DNA from: Nemopilema nomurai | Lineage: Eukaryota > Cnidaria > Scyphozoa > Rhizostomeae > Rhizostomatidae | Direction: 5' to 3' | Assembly (NCBI GenBank): GCA_003864495.1 | Contig: ML133428.1 | Span: 1,054,001-1,118,000, forward strand | Length of the DNA stretch: 64,000 bases | Shown: positions 1 through 25,101 of the stretch, piece by piece | Layout: every line of letters begins with the position of its first letter | How positions within the stretch are numbered: position 1 is the first letter of the stretch | Made by a program: the position numbers and the translations under genes | Notes under the pieces: model-generated | What the model saw: only the letters and a program-made list of their open reading frames with translations | Told to the model about the DNA's origin: nothing | Database searches by the model: none

Positions 1-568
1 ATAGTCAAATTTTTCATCACAGCATGCAGAGTTCACTGAAATCACTGTAGAAGTCAATGGGTTAATTTGACACTGCAAGGCTACTTATATACTTACTTTG
101 TCAACAGTGAAAGAGCAGTCGACTCTACGAAAACGTAATTTGACACAATGCCAGTTATCTCTTTCTCCATCGTTCGCCTCTTTCTCCGTCGAGCATTCCT
201 TTTCTACTATCTTAATATCGTTTCATGGTTACTACAGTCTTTCCTGCTGTCAGCAGTACTACCTAGCAACCCTCAGTTATCTCTATTCACCCCTGAACGG
301 ATGCTGTTTAATAAACCCTATTAGTCTATTTCAACAACAATGAAGCATATTGCGATGGGTATACATCCCTCGTTAAAGATAGCATTTGTATGTCTTTTCA
401 CAATTCAACGTACTCTTCCTACTTGGCTTAGCAGATTTGTCCACTGCAATAGTTTCAGGTTTGTTAAGTCGTCCGAATGACGATACACTAAGAAAGCAGC
501 AATACGTCGTGTTGCAATGCTGGATGCATTAAGACAAGATCGAGCAAGTTCCGAGTGCGATTACTCAC

Positions 569-3500
569 GACGTATCCCAGGGCCACGGCACCACCAAACT
601 TAGCTGCAAGGCCAATCGAATTATGGGCCTAAAAGAAAATACGCTTTTCAATGTTCACCAAAACTTTCAAGATGAATAACAAATTGGCAGCTTGGGGACA
701 CCATTCACGAGCAAAGAAATATCAAAGCCAACAAGATGGGGGCAACGCTTTTGGTATGTGCTGAAAGGTGGGGTGGCAAACATGTAGTTCCTTGTGTTTT
801 TCGAATCAGACTACGTCACCATTAAATTCAAACTGGATGGAAATGACAATAATTGATCCTATAATCGACGAAGAGTGTTGCTTGAAGTAGTTTTATATGA
901 GACTCGCTCTATAAGAGGCTCGATTACAGATGAGGCATATCTTTTTAAAAGAATTGGAGCTTACTGCCATCAGGCTTAACAAACTATGGAGTACTGACGT
1001 ATCCATACCTCTACCATGACCTTCCAGTAATTTGCACCACCATTATGTTCAGAATACCGTAACGCAGAGGTGTGGAAGTGATTCCACTTTGCTGCAAGGT
1101 AAATCAGAAGCTTCAATCAGTCAACGATGGAAATAACGTAGGAAGAAGAATTTACGAGCTGACAAGTGATCAGATCAAATCAGACCCTAATCTGAGCATG
1201 CAATGCATGTGGAAAAATCCAACTCAAATAATACAACATTCGACTGAAGTCTTACCTAAACAGTAGGGGCTTTTGAAAAAAATTTATAGATAAAAGCATG
1301 GAAAAACAGAACATTTAATAATCAATGTCAAAATTTATTTTTTAAATGCCTAGTAACATGATGAGAATGCTTTACCATAGTATTCTGCACTCCCCAGCAT
1401 AATGTGCAAATGAGGGTGAATCTGGCTGGCACTTGCTTTGGGATAAACATCCCAATACATGTGGCGGAAATGGTGGTCTGGAGCGAGGCCATGCGCTTTA
1501 TCAAACCTAGAGGTAATGGATTTCCGATTTCTAAACTATAGTCAAGCTGAGACTTACAAAGACAAAGCCACAGAAGGCACTAAAAAAAATTTACAAGAAT
1601 GAAAATTTCTCTTGCGAAAATAATGCCAGAGAAAGATCTGGTCTCAATTTGCAATGCGTTATTGCACAAAGATCATGGTCTCTTTTGCAAGGAATGTCTC
1701 AGGTGTAGTAATGTTTGGAATTCTTGTAAAGACTATCAAGTGGTCCATTTTTCAAGGTGAACTAAATGGAGCTACATAAAAAAACTGAATCACACTAAGA
1801 GAAATTGTTACATCTAAAAGCTTAGCATTCACTAGGAAGGGTAAACATAGCAATTGTAATTATAATTACCATTTGGATGCTAGGTTCATTGCATCTAGAA
1901 ACTAGAATAAAAATGTAAAATGTTAACTTCCTGTAATGTAACGTTATACTCAACAAAAGCAAAAAGGATTGTACCTCAGCTTAAAAGCAAGGTAGGCCAC
2001 AAACTTAAAAAAAAATTCGTATTGGTGATCAATTGGCAATGACTAAGAAACCCCAGGGCTTCCAGTGGAGGGTGGCAGGCACCGCCCAACCTGTCAGTTG
2101 GAAGCGATCAATCGCGCGCCCAGTGATGAATATTTCTCTTGTAGAGAGAGATTTCCGGCTGCTGACAATGTTTGTGTCCGATTGCTAAAATTGGCCGATC
2201 CCATTGAGAAAGACTCATTTTCGAACGAAAACAATAGCATCGATTTTCAATGTACTGACACATTTTTAAGTGTTGTTTGCCAATTGTTGGTCAAACGGGG
2301 GCTGCCTGGTTGTTTCCATTTGCTAGAGCCTTTCTTTCCTATTTCTTTCCTAGAGCAGAACTTTAACATTTTCAATAAAAGATGTATTTTGTTCATCTAA
2401 AATGAAGCGTTTCCATTTAAAAAAGCTTCATTATTTTGTGTTAGCAAATAATTTGAATCGCGCGCCCTACACTGATCACGCGCGTTTTTTGTCACGCGCG
2501 TCAATTTTTGAACGTGAAAGCCCTGAAACCCCCAGCCAAAAACGAATGAATCATTTTAAATCAAAAGAAAAAGTAGCTAGTGAATGCAAAATAATTGATT
2601 TTCTTGAGATAGAAAAGTACAAAGGTAATCTCAGATGAAAGAGAAAGTGGCAGGTTGCTGTATCTAACCTGATTTTGTTTGGTTATTGTGTTAAACACTA
2701 AAAGAATAACGGTAATAATAATGGTAATAATAATGGATAATAATAATGGTAATAATGCCTACCTGAGTCAAGGAAAAATGAGATGGGTCGTGTTGCTTTA
2801 GCAAAATCATTCCATGAAACTTCTCAATTTTGAATGCATTTGAAACTACAAAACATAAAAATTTGAAACTCATGGCTACTAAGAACTTCACACAGAAGCT
2901 GGTTATAATGAATGCCTTTGTGGTAAAAAATGCTTGTGAACTAAGTGTAGAACTGATTGGCAAAAATTGAATAGAACTCAAGCTTCTCTTCCTTCTTCTG
3001 TGTATATCTCATACTTGTGTATTCAGGTTCACATTAACAACTACCAGGCCCTTGGCCCAGATTTAATTAGGGCTCCTTAAAAATATATACCAAGAAAATT
3101 TGCTTCAAGCTACTCATTTGATCCAAAACAATTTATGTAGATCTTCAAGACTTTGCTCAGGGCCCCCTGAAGTTGAAAATCCCCAGAGCCAAGGTCCAGT
3201 AGACCCATTGGTGAATGCATCACTGTGTGTAGAATGATTTCTGTCTAGACCTTTTGCAAATAAATCCCAATTCAAAGAACATTTACCAATCGCTGCATGC
3301 TTTGATTCCAAGATACCAAAGCTATCTTGAGCTGTCATTCTAGAAAATGTTTTAAAATTGAGGCAGGATCTTTAAAAGCAACCATAAATATTTAGGGGAC
3401 GTAGAAATGAGCACTAATGAAAATGACAAATATAACAGAGAACTACTGTAAAACCATAGTTAGATTCTTTCAAAATCCTTAGATCAAAAGGTAAATGTAT

Positions 3501-6090
3501 AAACAATCTATAGCGCTAGAGTTTAAATAAAAAATTGAGATAATGCTTCTTTGAACTTACAAGAGAAATGGCATTTATATTGCTCATGCTATTCCAAAAG
3601 GCTTAAAAACATTTATTCTTGCATAATACAATTCAATCACAAAGAGAACATTTTGAAGGCAACAGAATCGCTTCCTGACATTTTGATAATTTTGGGCATT
3701 TTTAAGGGAGAGGTGAAATCCACCTTTTTTCAACATATCAATTGTTTATGATGAAGAACCAAAATACATTTCAAATTGCTAATCAGAATTTTGCTAAAAA
3801 ATTTCATTGAACAACTTACTCTTTATATTTACAAAAATCACAGTCTTTCTCAGTTTTCTCCAACAGGTCTTTGACTCTGTAATTTATATTCAGATGATGA
3901 TGTGCGTATAGAAACAAATGAAAAAGAAAGCAAGTAATTGCATTGGAACACAGTCATAACACAGTAAATCATTATTTATTGCATCTGAAACAAAGTATAA
4001 TTTGCCTTGCCAGATAAGGTATGCTTTAGAAATCTGATCAATGTTTGAAATATGTAACACATAGCCTTCAACATAATGTGCTTGGTCCTCAAACTTATTG
4101 CTAAATGATGCTGTGTAGCCATCAAAATGAATGCATTTTTAGATTCATAGTACAAATTTTTGTTAAGTTTGTGGCTTTGAAAATCCTTAATACTAGCATC
4201 ACAGAAACTAAAGTGGTATTTCAAATTGATGTGATTGGTGATCCTCACAGATTTGTGCTGTCTCCACCAGATGCCCCTGGTCTTCGCGATCTCACAGGAT
4301 TGAAAACAACAGATTCTTGGGTATAGAGATTATCCACAAACACCAAGGTCTAAAATTATACATCTTGAACAATTATAATTGTCTAAGACCAATTCTAGAC
4401 TTTAGACAGACAATAAAAATCACATCTTTGTCAAATATGATTCCAAGAATTCATTAGTTTGGGCAAATATTTGATAAATTAATTTCACATCATATTGAAA
4501 GAAACTTAGTATGACAAAACATGTGACAAGAATACCTGCTTCTTTGTTTTCTCAATTAGTTCAGTATTGTCTTTAAGCCAGCCTTTAACCTGCAAAAAGA
4601 TAAGATTACAAAAAAATTAAAATACTGTTATTACATATGAAGAACAAAATGTAGCAATAAGTCACAAATATGCATAAAATTTGGGGATATATTATTTTAT
4701 TAAAAAGAAGACAGGAAGAGAATCCAGTTATTCCAGTTATATTTCATTAGCACTAATAAACAAACATCATAGCATCCATTTAAATCAAGATTGCTTAATA
4801 CCAATTGCTTTTGTTTCTAAAGGTGCAGCTCAGTGAAATATACGACTAGAGGAACTTTCACCAACCTTCACCAAAAAGGTATCACTCAATACAACTTCAG
4901 CAATTTTCTCCCTCACTTGATATACAGAGCTGAAATCTGCATAAAGCTTTCTAGAATACAATAAAATACCAAAATAATTAAAACAAAATGTAAACTTATA
5001 TACCAAAATGCAGCCCTAACTACCATTGTTATTGCTTAATGCCAGACCTAAGATCAAGTTTTGATAGGCACAGAAAATAAAAACTGAAAAACCAATGTGT
5101 AAATTAAATTGTAAATATCAAAATGGAAAAATTAGAAAAAGGAGATAAATAGAAGTCGCTACACTATGGTTGCAGGCTCAAAGGTGCAACTCATCACCCA
5201 GAAACCCAAGGGACATTTTGGGGCACCCCTCGAAATCCAGTATCCAGAATCATGGTTGCAAAAATAATGAAAAATTCATAGCAAAGTGCAAGGTAATCAG
5301 TGCATGTATATACAAAGTTTTTACAAAATCAAATGGCAATAAAAAACAATAATCAAACCAGTTGCACAATCCTAAAAGAAGAACACCAGAACACCTCTCA
5401 CCTACAAATGGAGTGCTCACTTTGGGCCCAAAGGTGAAGGGAACTAGATATGAAGTCAACATCAGTTGGGGGATTTCCGTTAAAGCACTCTTTACTTATC
5501 CAGTCCTGTAACAGAACAGGCTTATATGACTAATGACTTAAATCATACTGCTCTAAGCATCTATAGCACTCGTAGATTAACAAAAAACAGATTTTATGTT
5601 ATCATAGAGTGCTTCAATTCCAAACTTGCCAATTTACCAGAATATGTTCACATCATTAAATTTCAATCAAGCTTTCATAATGCAGGAATAACTTAATAGC
5701 AACCAGTACCTGGTTTTTGGTGTCCAGAGAGAAAGGCATAACAGAAACATCATCACGGGGGCGAAAAGATAGCTTCGGGCACTTGCTTCTTCTCAAATGA
5801 AAATGCTCTTCATCAGATTGACTATTAAAATTAAAGTATACGCAAGCTGAAAGGAAGATGATCACAACAAAGATCAATGCAACTCTAGCATGTTTGACTC
5901 CCAACACTGTGTGAAAGGTTTTCATGTTGAAATAAGTATCATCTTTTGACAACGGAGATGGCAGTGAAATCATGACAGATGACTTTTTATCCGAATATCC
6001 ACTATTCCAGCGCCTTTTTCTGTCCATTGAAAATTTATCCATTACAGGTTTACGCAGTTCATTGCTTGCGTTTGTCTGTTTTTGAATCAC
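569..6090 (-). CDS. Membrane-anchored GalT/HIT-like nucleotidyltransferase-fold protein, 12 exons found, C-terminal end unresolved
   Basis: Exons by splice sites and phase, all joining in frame: 5710-6090, 5402-5505, 4866-4950, 4536-4589, 4249-4349, 3820-3876, 3287-3339, 2763-2845, 1870-1901, 1376-1506, 1009-1091, 569-628. They give 408 codons. Residues about 70-92 form one hydrophobic segment (VALIFVVIIFLSACVYF) after a basic N-terminus, so a type II ER/Golgi membrane protein is likely. The lumenal part carries VFNPVRSRRP and a CDFC pair, like the N-terminal strand and zinc-binding cysteines of galactose-1-phosphate uridylyltransferase relatives, then SKHAAIVSNAFKIEKFHGMI and the active-site segment QIHPHLHIML. 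True GalT has HPHxQ; here the Gln position is His. The last exon found ends AAKFGGAVALGYV, typical of the family C-terminus, so only a short end is missing. The substrate cannot be read from the sequence. The family call is firm at fold level and not at reaction level. Confidence 0.8.
2691..2757. repeat. AAT/GGTAAT microsatellite in a GalT-like intron
   Basis: Runs of AATAATGGTAATAATAATGG and related words lie directly downstream (transcription sense) of the donor of the exon 2763-2845. Confidence 0.85.
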
Positions 6091-6262
6091 GAATCATTCT
6101 AAAAAAATAGACTATAAGTGTCAAAAATCAAACTATTTTCTACGTGGCGGTCATCATTAAAGAGCCTCGATTGTACGGAATAGTGTGATTCAAAAAGAGT
6201 CTTTCACATGATGGTTTGTTACACATGGCTGAGTGGGTTGGATTTCAAAGATACGCTAGAAC
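6091..6262. promoter_or_regulatory. Short divergent intergenic promoter region
   Basis: The start codons of the GalT-like gene (minus) and WDR74 (plus) are only 172 bases apart and face away from each other. Both promoters and 5' leaders must fit here or in 5' exons not seen. A bidirectional promoter is inferred from the spacing only; I see no diagnostic core motif. Confidence 0.5.
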
Positions 6263-7378
6263 ATGGAAGAAAGCCGTAATACTACAATATGGGTTGGAAG
6301 TGATCTTGGGTACCTGAAAACGGTAGACATTGCTACAAATGTCGTTGTCAATTATGGCGAGGCTGGAGAGCACGGGCGGAAGAGTGCGCCTAGCACTCTA
6401 CTATGGAGAGATCCCCAAGAAGATAAACTTCTTGTTGGTAAGATGTGCGGCAAGCTTCAGGTCTTTTCATGCGAATCCCGAAGTTTTGAGTCCCCAGAAT
6501 TAGACTGTGGAGACAGCCCTATAAGAGGAATTGGAGTTTTTGAACACAAGGTTTTTGCTTGCACGGATAAAGGCTTTTTGACATGCTGGAGTGAAACCGA
6601 GAGGCAGTTGGAGAAAAATGTTGGCGACAATGTCAGAAAGATGAAACAAAACTCATCCAAGCCAAACGTTTTTGCTACTGGGGGCAAAGAAAACGATTTG
6701 AAGGTTTTCGATATAAATGCTATTGAAAAACCAATATTTGCCGCAAAGAATGTGAGGAACGATTTTTTGGATTTACGCCAGCCAGTTTGGGTAAATGATA
6801 TCTGCTTCTTCGATGGTGATGAGTCAAAGGTGGTCGTCGCCACAGGACATCATAGCATAAAGTTGTATGACACAAGAAAACAAAAAAGGCCTATTTCTAG
6901 TATTGAATGGGAGTCATATCCTATAACTGCACTTTCTGTTGCAGCCAATGGAAATGATATTATAATGGGAAATACTTTTGGCAGTATTGCATCAATGGAT
7001 TTGAGAACTAGCAAACTAAATGGACATTACAAGGGTGCAGCTGGTAGTATAACATCTCTTGATTTTCATAAGGAACAAGATGTAGTTGCAGCTGTTAGTT
7101 TAGATAGATTTCTCAGGATTTACAACACGAGAAGTAGAAGTTTGTTGCAGAAGTTTTACTTGAAATCCCCATTATCTTCAGTGATATTATCACAAAAGAA
7201 CTATACTGGGGAGTTGTTTGGGAAACCTGTAAAAACAGAAAAGCAGAAGGTCCAATCCACAAAAGATACAAAGGACACTGATGAAGCTGGAGATCCAAGT
7301 GATTTGCTTTGGAGCCAGATGGCAGTAGCAAATGATGAGGTACCAGCAAAGAAGAGAAAGAAAAAAGTTGCCAAATAG
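6263..7378 (+). CDS. WDR74: WDR74, WD-repeat ribosome-assembly factor (intronless)
   Basis: A single uninterrupted frame of 371 codons, close to the length of vertebrate WDR74 (about 385). It starts with a strand like WVGSDLGYLKTVDI and has the family signatures ATGGKENDLKVFD and AKNVRNDFLDLRQPVW, then further WD blades (GHHSIKLYDTRKQ, GSITSLDFH, LDRFLRIYNTRSR). It ends in a Lys/Arg-rich tail (KKRKKKV) that fits nucleolar localisation. The family helps the AAA ATPase NVL/Rix7 act on pre-60S particles; the yeast counterpart is Nsa1. The start is the first ATG of the frame, and divergent transcription starts lie just upstream. AATAAA signals follow at 7618-7623 and 7667-7672. The absence of introns is notable beside multi-exon neighbours. 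Confidence 0.95.
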   Translation: MEESRNTTIWVGSDLGYLKTVDIATNVVVNYGEAGEHGRKSAPSTLLWRDPQEDKLLVGKMCGKLQVFSCESRSFESPELDCGDSPIRGIGVFEHKVFACTDKGFLTCWSETERQLEKNVGDNVRKMKQNSSKPNVFATGGKENDLKVFDINAIEKPIFAAKNVRNDFLDLRQPVWVNDICFFDGDESKVVVATGHHSIKLYDTRKQKRPISSIEWESYPITALSVAANGNDIIMGNTFGSIASMDLRTSKLNGHYKGAAGSITSLDFHKEQDVVAAVSLDRFLRIYNTRSRSLLQKFYLKSPLSSVILSQKNYTGELFGKPVKTEKQKVQSTKDTKDTDEAGDPSDLLWSQMAVANDEVPAKKRKKKVAK

Positions 7379-7617
7379 CTTTCTGTGGCTAGATGTTTTG
7401 TTCGATTCATTGATTTGATGAGAAATTTCTTAAAAAAGGTGGAGTAAAACATTCATTAATTTCTGTTGTCAAGCCAGTTTTTCTCTCTTGTTAGAGAAGG
7501 AAGAAAATATTCCACAAAAATACTTTTGTCTAGATTGTGCCAAGAAGAAGGCCACTTAAGATCTAACACCGCATTGACACACTCTGACAGCATGATCTAT
7601 CAAATTTTTAAAGCAAC

Positions 7618-7672
7618 AATAAAGCTGATTAACATATAAATGGTTGCACATATATAAGCAATTTCAAATAAA
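7618..7672 (+). terminator. Poly(A) signals downstream of WDR74
   Basis: Two AATAAA hexamers, at 7618-7623 and 7667-7672, lie about 240 and 290 bases after the WDR74 stop codon. They are the likely cleavage/polyadenylation signals; the hexamer is common in AT-rich DNA, so this is contextual. Confidence 0.5.
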
Positions 7673-8613
7673 TGACAGTAGTTTTAACTCATCCACCCTT
7701 CTGGATCCAAAGGCTCATTTGTAATATTGTTTGAAGGTAGTAGCACAAGGTCTTTTTTATTTGGGAGTGAAGAATTAGAGGAAAACAGAATTTTTTAATA
7801 AGATAAATGTTAACGTTGAGGAATGCACTGTTAAGAACACATCATCCTGGGTCACAGCTTTTTGTGGTAGGGTGTGAAACCGGAACTTGGAATCAACGTT
7901 TAAGATAACATTGAGGCAGATGATTACCATTTAAATGTAGTGATACAGTACATTTCCATTATAAAAAAGGCCTAGTTAACATTGCCTTCTTGAAAACCTA
8001 AGTTTGAAACAAGGGATTCTATAACAACTAGATGTGTAATGGTCCATATTTTGTTCCTGCTCACTCGCCAACTTTATAGTCATATTGAAAGTGGAAGGGC
8101 TGATAACTTTCTTGAATTTCAACAATGCGCAAAAACAATTGAGCGCTAAAATCTGAGGTATATGAGCCCACCCTGAGGGCTAGTCTTGAATTTTTTTTTT
8201 ATCCTGACCGATGAAATAGAACTGGCGTGTGAAGAGTTCTGTGACTCGTTAGTGTTTGGGTAGCATGTGGGGCACTGACAGGGGGCATTGATGGAACCAC
8301 CCAATTGGAACCGGGAGGGGCTAAGAACGATGTATAATGACATAAGATGACACACCATCATTTAGTCCGACTTGAAAATTTTGAAATTAAGCCTCCTATA
8401 ATGGCTAAAAGCGCGAAAGACCCGTGGGCATCAAGTAGGAAAGACACCAAAAAGAGTGATGACCGAATCTGGCTTCCATACTCTAAAAATTCGGCTGTGC
8501 CACTCATTTTAGAGATGATGGTTAGATAGACGGTTATGTTACACAAACTTGAAGAAGCTAATTTCGATCACAAGGCCAGTCTATCTCAGGTACAGAACTT
8601 TGAGCAATGCACC

Positions 8614-8731
8614 GACAGACAACTACTAGGATCAGAATTTGAGCAAGCACTTTCATACTTTTGATGTCAGAATTTGAAGGTCAGAATTTGAACTGACAGA
8701 CAACCACTAGGGTCCGAATTCGAGCAAGCAA
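8614..8731. repeat. Local direct duplication, about 37-base unit
   Basis: The segment 8614-8650 (GACAGACAACTACTAGGATC...) recurs at 8695-8731 (GACAGACAACCACTAGGGTC...) with a few substitutions; both end in GAGCAAGCA. A shorter motif, TCAGAATTTGA, appears again in between. This looks like an old small tandem duplication. Confidence 0.8.
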
Positions 8732-11196
8732 TACTCCTCTCAATAAATAAAGATATTCTGTGGATCCGGAGAATGTTCTTACCTTCAGCATAAGAAAAAA
8801 GTTGCTCCTTTCTCTCTGGAAAATGACTAAGCTTCATGAGCAGAAGTTTTTCGCTTCAAGAGCACTATTTCGTGTTTGCCTTATTTTATGTTGGTTCTGT
8901 TAACATTGATGCTCTCAGATAATCTAATGCGTTGCGTATGAGCATTATGCTGAATGGTAATCTTTCACGCTTCTAAAGATGAAGAATGCTTCTTAGAAAA
9001 AATGTTATGAGATATGAAGTCATCGTAGCTTTTTGAAACCTGAAATGCAAACCTTTGATGCAAAATTATTGGGGGGTTCACTGGAAGTAAAATCACCTTG
9101 CTGGTTTTGTACTCAAACACTTGGCTACTGTAGGTCAAATTAACAGTGACATGTATAAAAGCATTCTTAACCAGTGGCTGAAAACACTAGGGGAGCTACA
9201 AGGAAGTGCTCATCTGAATCATTCTAGGGAGATATTAGCAATCAAACAGGGTGGTAAAAAACTGGCCAACCTGCCATGCAGAATAGTATATTTCTTCACA
9301 AAGATTGTGTATTAAAATATATTAGATTAGTCTGTTCATTAACTATTCTTTGTCTAAAGGTCACTGAAGATGGAACACCTACAATCAAAATAGCCTAAAA
9401 TCATGTTGGCTTAAGACTTTTCTTTGCTTCTCTATATCACATTTTACCAATGTAAAAAAGTTTCTTTAAAATTTTTCAGTTTATCAGAATTGAAAAAGTT
9501 TATCAATAGTGTAATGTTTTATCAGATAGCAATTAATGCACTTATGCCAAAGCAATTAAAAAACTTTGATATGACAGCAACAACAACAACATCAAGTGCG
9601 CCAACGATGGACCACTTTGCCACGAATACTATCTTAACTGAGAAACACAGGGAGCACTTGAAATAGTTATAAATAAATTCGAATGGTTGATGTTAAATTT
9701 TTTAATTGTACCTCAAAATCCTTCAGCTTCACAAGCTTTCTCGTCAATCAATAACGGAATGTGTGTTTAGGATGGCAAAAAAAGACAACAAAGTTTGTTT
9801 CATAAACACTTTCTCTTCATACAATTTGTCTAGGGATATAAATGTATCAATAATATAAAACAGCCATATTTCTTAGTGACTTTGATTTTTGGTGATACAA
9901 GACAAAAGGTTGCTACTACAGTTAACACCAATCCGCTCAAGATTGGCACTATCACACGTCATAACTTGGGAAAGAGGCTAAACGAACTACGCCAGCTAGG
10001 TGATTAAGCATGGCAGTGGTCACCATGGAAACAAGGAAGGTGAGTTTCTCTCTGCGAATGGAGCCCGTCACGATGCCTGTCAAGCATTTTGATTCTATGA
10101 ATGCTGCACTTTGCACTGTCTATGAATGCTGTCCGGCATATTTAAAAGGGATCTTTTAAAGATAAAGGGAACAAAATGGAACTGCATTCTGGGATGTAGC
10201 GAGACAGGTATCGTGACAGCCCCCGTCTAGAGATGAACGCTGGATCATAAAATCGAAATTTCTAAGCATTAATTTTATTGAAAGGCCCAAATCATAAATA
10301 TGCATGAACAACAGATTATTTACTTTTATAAATAACAAAAAATAAGCTAAGGTCATGCAGCAGAGGATACAAACATTGCACTTTGGCATCTGTTGTGCCT
10401 GTCGAAAATGCTTGTATTACGGTGATCAAAGGGATTTGCTTTTGAATATCGGAATATAACGTCTCACGCTTATAGCAAGACAAATCTAAGAACTTCAGCT
10501 GTTGCTGGGAAATCCAAGTAAGACCGATCTATATATGTCATCAGTCACAAGGAGTCGAGCTTCCTAAGGTACAACTGGCGTGCAATATTGATCTTCCTTG
10601 ACGCGTAAGACACCCTAAACATGGGATGAGTTCAAGTCCTCATGAAGGATTTACTAGAAAGGTAATAAAGCATACTGCATTATTACAGAAAAGGTCAGGA
10701 AAGAGGAAAGCTTTTTATATATAGTTGCAATGTGAGGCAAGCTTTCATCAATGGTCGAGTTATCAGCAAAGAATTTGTCTTTGCTTCTGTGTTCAGCAGA
10801 CAGAACCGTATTACTGACAGCTGTGTTGCGACCTAAAACTCTAGCAGTCTAACCAAACTTAAATTAAACACTTCTTCAATTGGCAGAATGTCGAAAGCCC
10901 TAAAGGAGGGAATATTGCAAAGAAATGCGAGACAAAAACTGCGTCGGAGACCCGTCACAAACAAACGGTGCATTTACAACCCTACGCAACACTGCTAAAC
11001 TGCTACTTTTAACGTGACAACCTAGCACTAGTATTCCTATACGCTTAATCACACTAACTGCAATAGGTCTTGTATGATCAACATGGTAACATTTCACGTA
11101 TATACTCTTGCCAACGATTGACAAACACGCTGAACTGGTCAGATAACGATTAAAAACGAAGCTGATAAATTACATTTGCTGCTCATCTCACTTTGT

Positions 11197-11240
11197 TCGA
11201 GTGATCCTGTGATCGAGTGATCCTGTGATCGAGTGATCGC
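11197..11240. repeat. 16-base tandem repeat, about 2.7 copies
   Basis: The unit TCGAGTGATCCTGTGA is repeated twice exactly and followed by a partial third copy (TCGAGTGATCGC). It is a small minisatellite in the spacer downstream of AHCYL. Confidence 0.85.
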
Positions 11241-11605
11241 ATTGGTTTCAAGCTGCATCAATAAGTTAATCACCCTGAAAACTATGTACAGAGCCGATGA
11301 TAAAATAACTATTCCAGGTGCGGCTCGTATACTAACACCCCCTAACTTTTGCCTGGTACAATAAGATTCTTCGCGAAGGGAGCATGTGCGACTTAGGGCA
11401 TTATGGGCTGGCTTGATTTAAAAATTCTCAGCTTTGCACAGATGCGAATTGATGTCGGTGCCAAACTAAACAATCGGTGCGAGCACATTAAGTGCAATAG
11501 CTGAAGTGCTTTTCAAGAATTCCTTAAAAGTGGTTCTGATAATACAACTTCGACCACACTGATGAGAAATAATGAGACCAGATTTCAAATTGAAGAGTTA
11601 ATTTC

Positions 11606-11611
11606 TTTATT
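11606..11611 (-). terminator. Candidate poly(A) signal of AHCYL
   Basis: TTTATT on the plus strand is AATAAA on the minus strand, about 290 bases beyond the AHCYL stop codon. It is the closest canonical hexamer I see, giving a 3' UTR of ordinary length. Confidence 0.4.
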
Positions 11612-11900
11612 TGCAAGACTTCATTTTTCGGCATCAAGCACTTTTCAAAACAATGAGGCTTTCGGGGCCTTTTTTGCACTAATAAACCTCTTTGATCGAT
11701 CATAATTTGGAAACCTAACTTTGCTGAATAGGCGGCCCCGAACACAATTTGATTTGATGTATGTGGGATTCTGACTTCAATGGCAAAACTCACTCGATAT
11801 GAAATGAGCTGAAAAATAATTTAAGCATAAGAATTTTCAGCATTAATGCAATTTGTTTTCGCAGTTTCATGCAGAAGCCGTTTGCCATATTGATGCCAAC

Positions 11901-24124
<12,224 letters not shown>

Positions 24125-24181
24125 TATGGAGTCACTTTGAACATCAAAACGGCCCAGCCAAGATGGAGGATGTGACGTCAA

Positions 24182-25101
24182 TCATTGTTTGCGAGAACAA
24201 TAGGCCTAGACTTCCGTAAGACAACCCGATCGTGGGCTTCATTCCAGCACTCCGAGATCCCCTCTGCAAAAAGAGCCCAAGGGACCGTAACCTTTGAGGA
24301 AAAAGGACAGTTTTCCTCGCAAGAAACTTCATCAGAAGAGGAGGCAAGAATGTTCGACTCTCAACAACAACACAATCAACCAGCACAGTTCTATTGCCGC
24401 TAGCTTTAAAGCTGAAAGAGGTGCCCGAAGTATCCTGAAGATTTTCGCAGAGTCATAATTTTCACCTGTGGAATAAGCTCAATACCCAGAAAAAGGATGC
24501 AGGTTTCACCAAATCAAATCAACAATATTAGTTTTAGGAAAATAAATAAAATTTGAAGTTTAAACATGCCAGAATCAGTAGAATTTGCCTTCACTTCAGA
24601 AATAATTCATTTTCTCTGGTCTACTTTTGCACTTAAGTTAAATGTAGCACCATCGAACCCTTTGCAAAATATATATAATTTCTGTCTTTAACAGGAGTAT
24701 TTCAAAGAAAGAGTAAGTCATACTACTGAACGCAAGGACCTTTCATACTACACACCATCGACCTCAATAAAATCGCAATTTTCTTCTGCATGGGTTGAGC
24801 AGATACAGAATTAGCCCTTTTGTTGCACTGCTTTCATTTGACATTTCATTTTTCTATATTCCAATATTTCCTCCTTTGCATTTCTTCACGTCCTTTATGA
24901 GAGCTTTATTTCGATCCAAAATTATAACTTTTAGAATCGACGTGAAATCGTTACGAATTTAAGCTGAGGCGAAGCGTGGTCAATACGAGGCAGAAATTAA
25001 ACACCCTCCTGATATTCTGATATCTAATACCGTAAATAAATCTTAAGAAAACGGGAAGGCCAATGCTTGATTTTTTAAGCCAGCCTCTTATTGAAGATGC
25101 A
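24182..25101. other. Spacer upstream of AHCYL
   Basis: This holds the AHCYL promoter side. A 72-codon plus-strand frame at 24185-24403 begins just beyond the AHCYL start but has no splice-site or domain support. I see nothing else that I can defend. Confidence 0.5.

Larger units (their letters stand above)
7673..11600. other. Intergenic spacer between WDR74 and the AHCYL 3' end
   Basis: I found no supportable coding exon. The region holds the two local duplications listed separately (8614-8731 and 11197-11240) and AT-rich unique sequence. The short open frames here show no recognisable domain, splice-site support or codon pattern. Confidence 0.6.

Noticed and set aside
1..560. Last exon(s) of the GalT-like gene, for example a block after TATTGCAG near 460
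   Set aside because: The candidate pieces give short, family-unlike ends; I could not choose one, so the gene is left open at this side.
2065..2400. Plus-strand frame of 111 codons
   Set aside because: It lies inside an intron of the GalT-like gene, with no domain or splice evidence.
4105..4326. Plus-strand frame that reads fairly protein-like (VIGDPHRFVLSPPDAPGLRD)
   Set aside because: It is the antisense shadow of GalT-like exon 4249-4349, which has in-phase splice sites and family motifs.
10600..10660. Possible tRNA T-loop-like sequence (GAGTTCAAGTCCTC)
   Set aside because: No acceptor or anticodon stems can be built around it; no tRNA, rRNA or CRISPR array was seen anywhere in the window.
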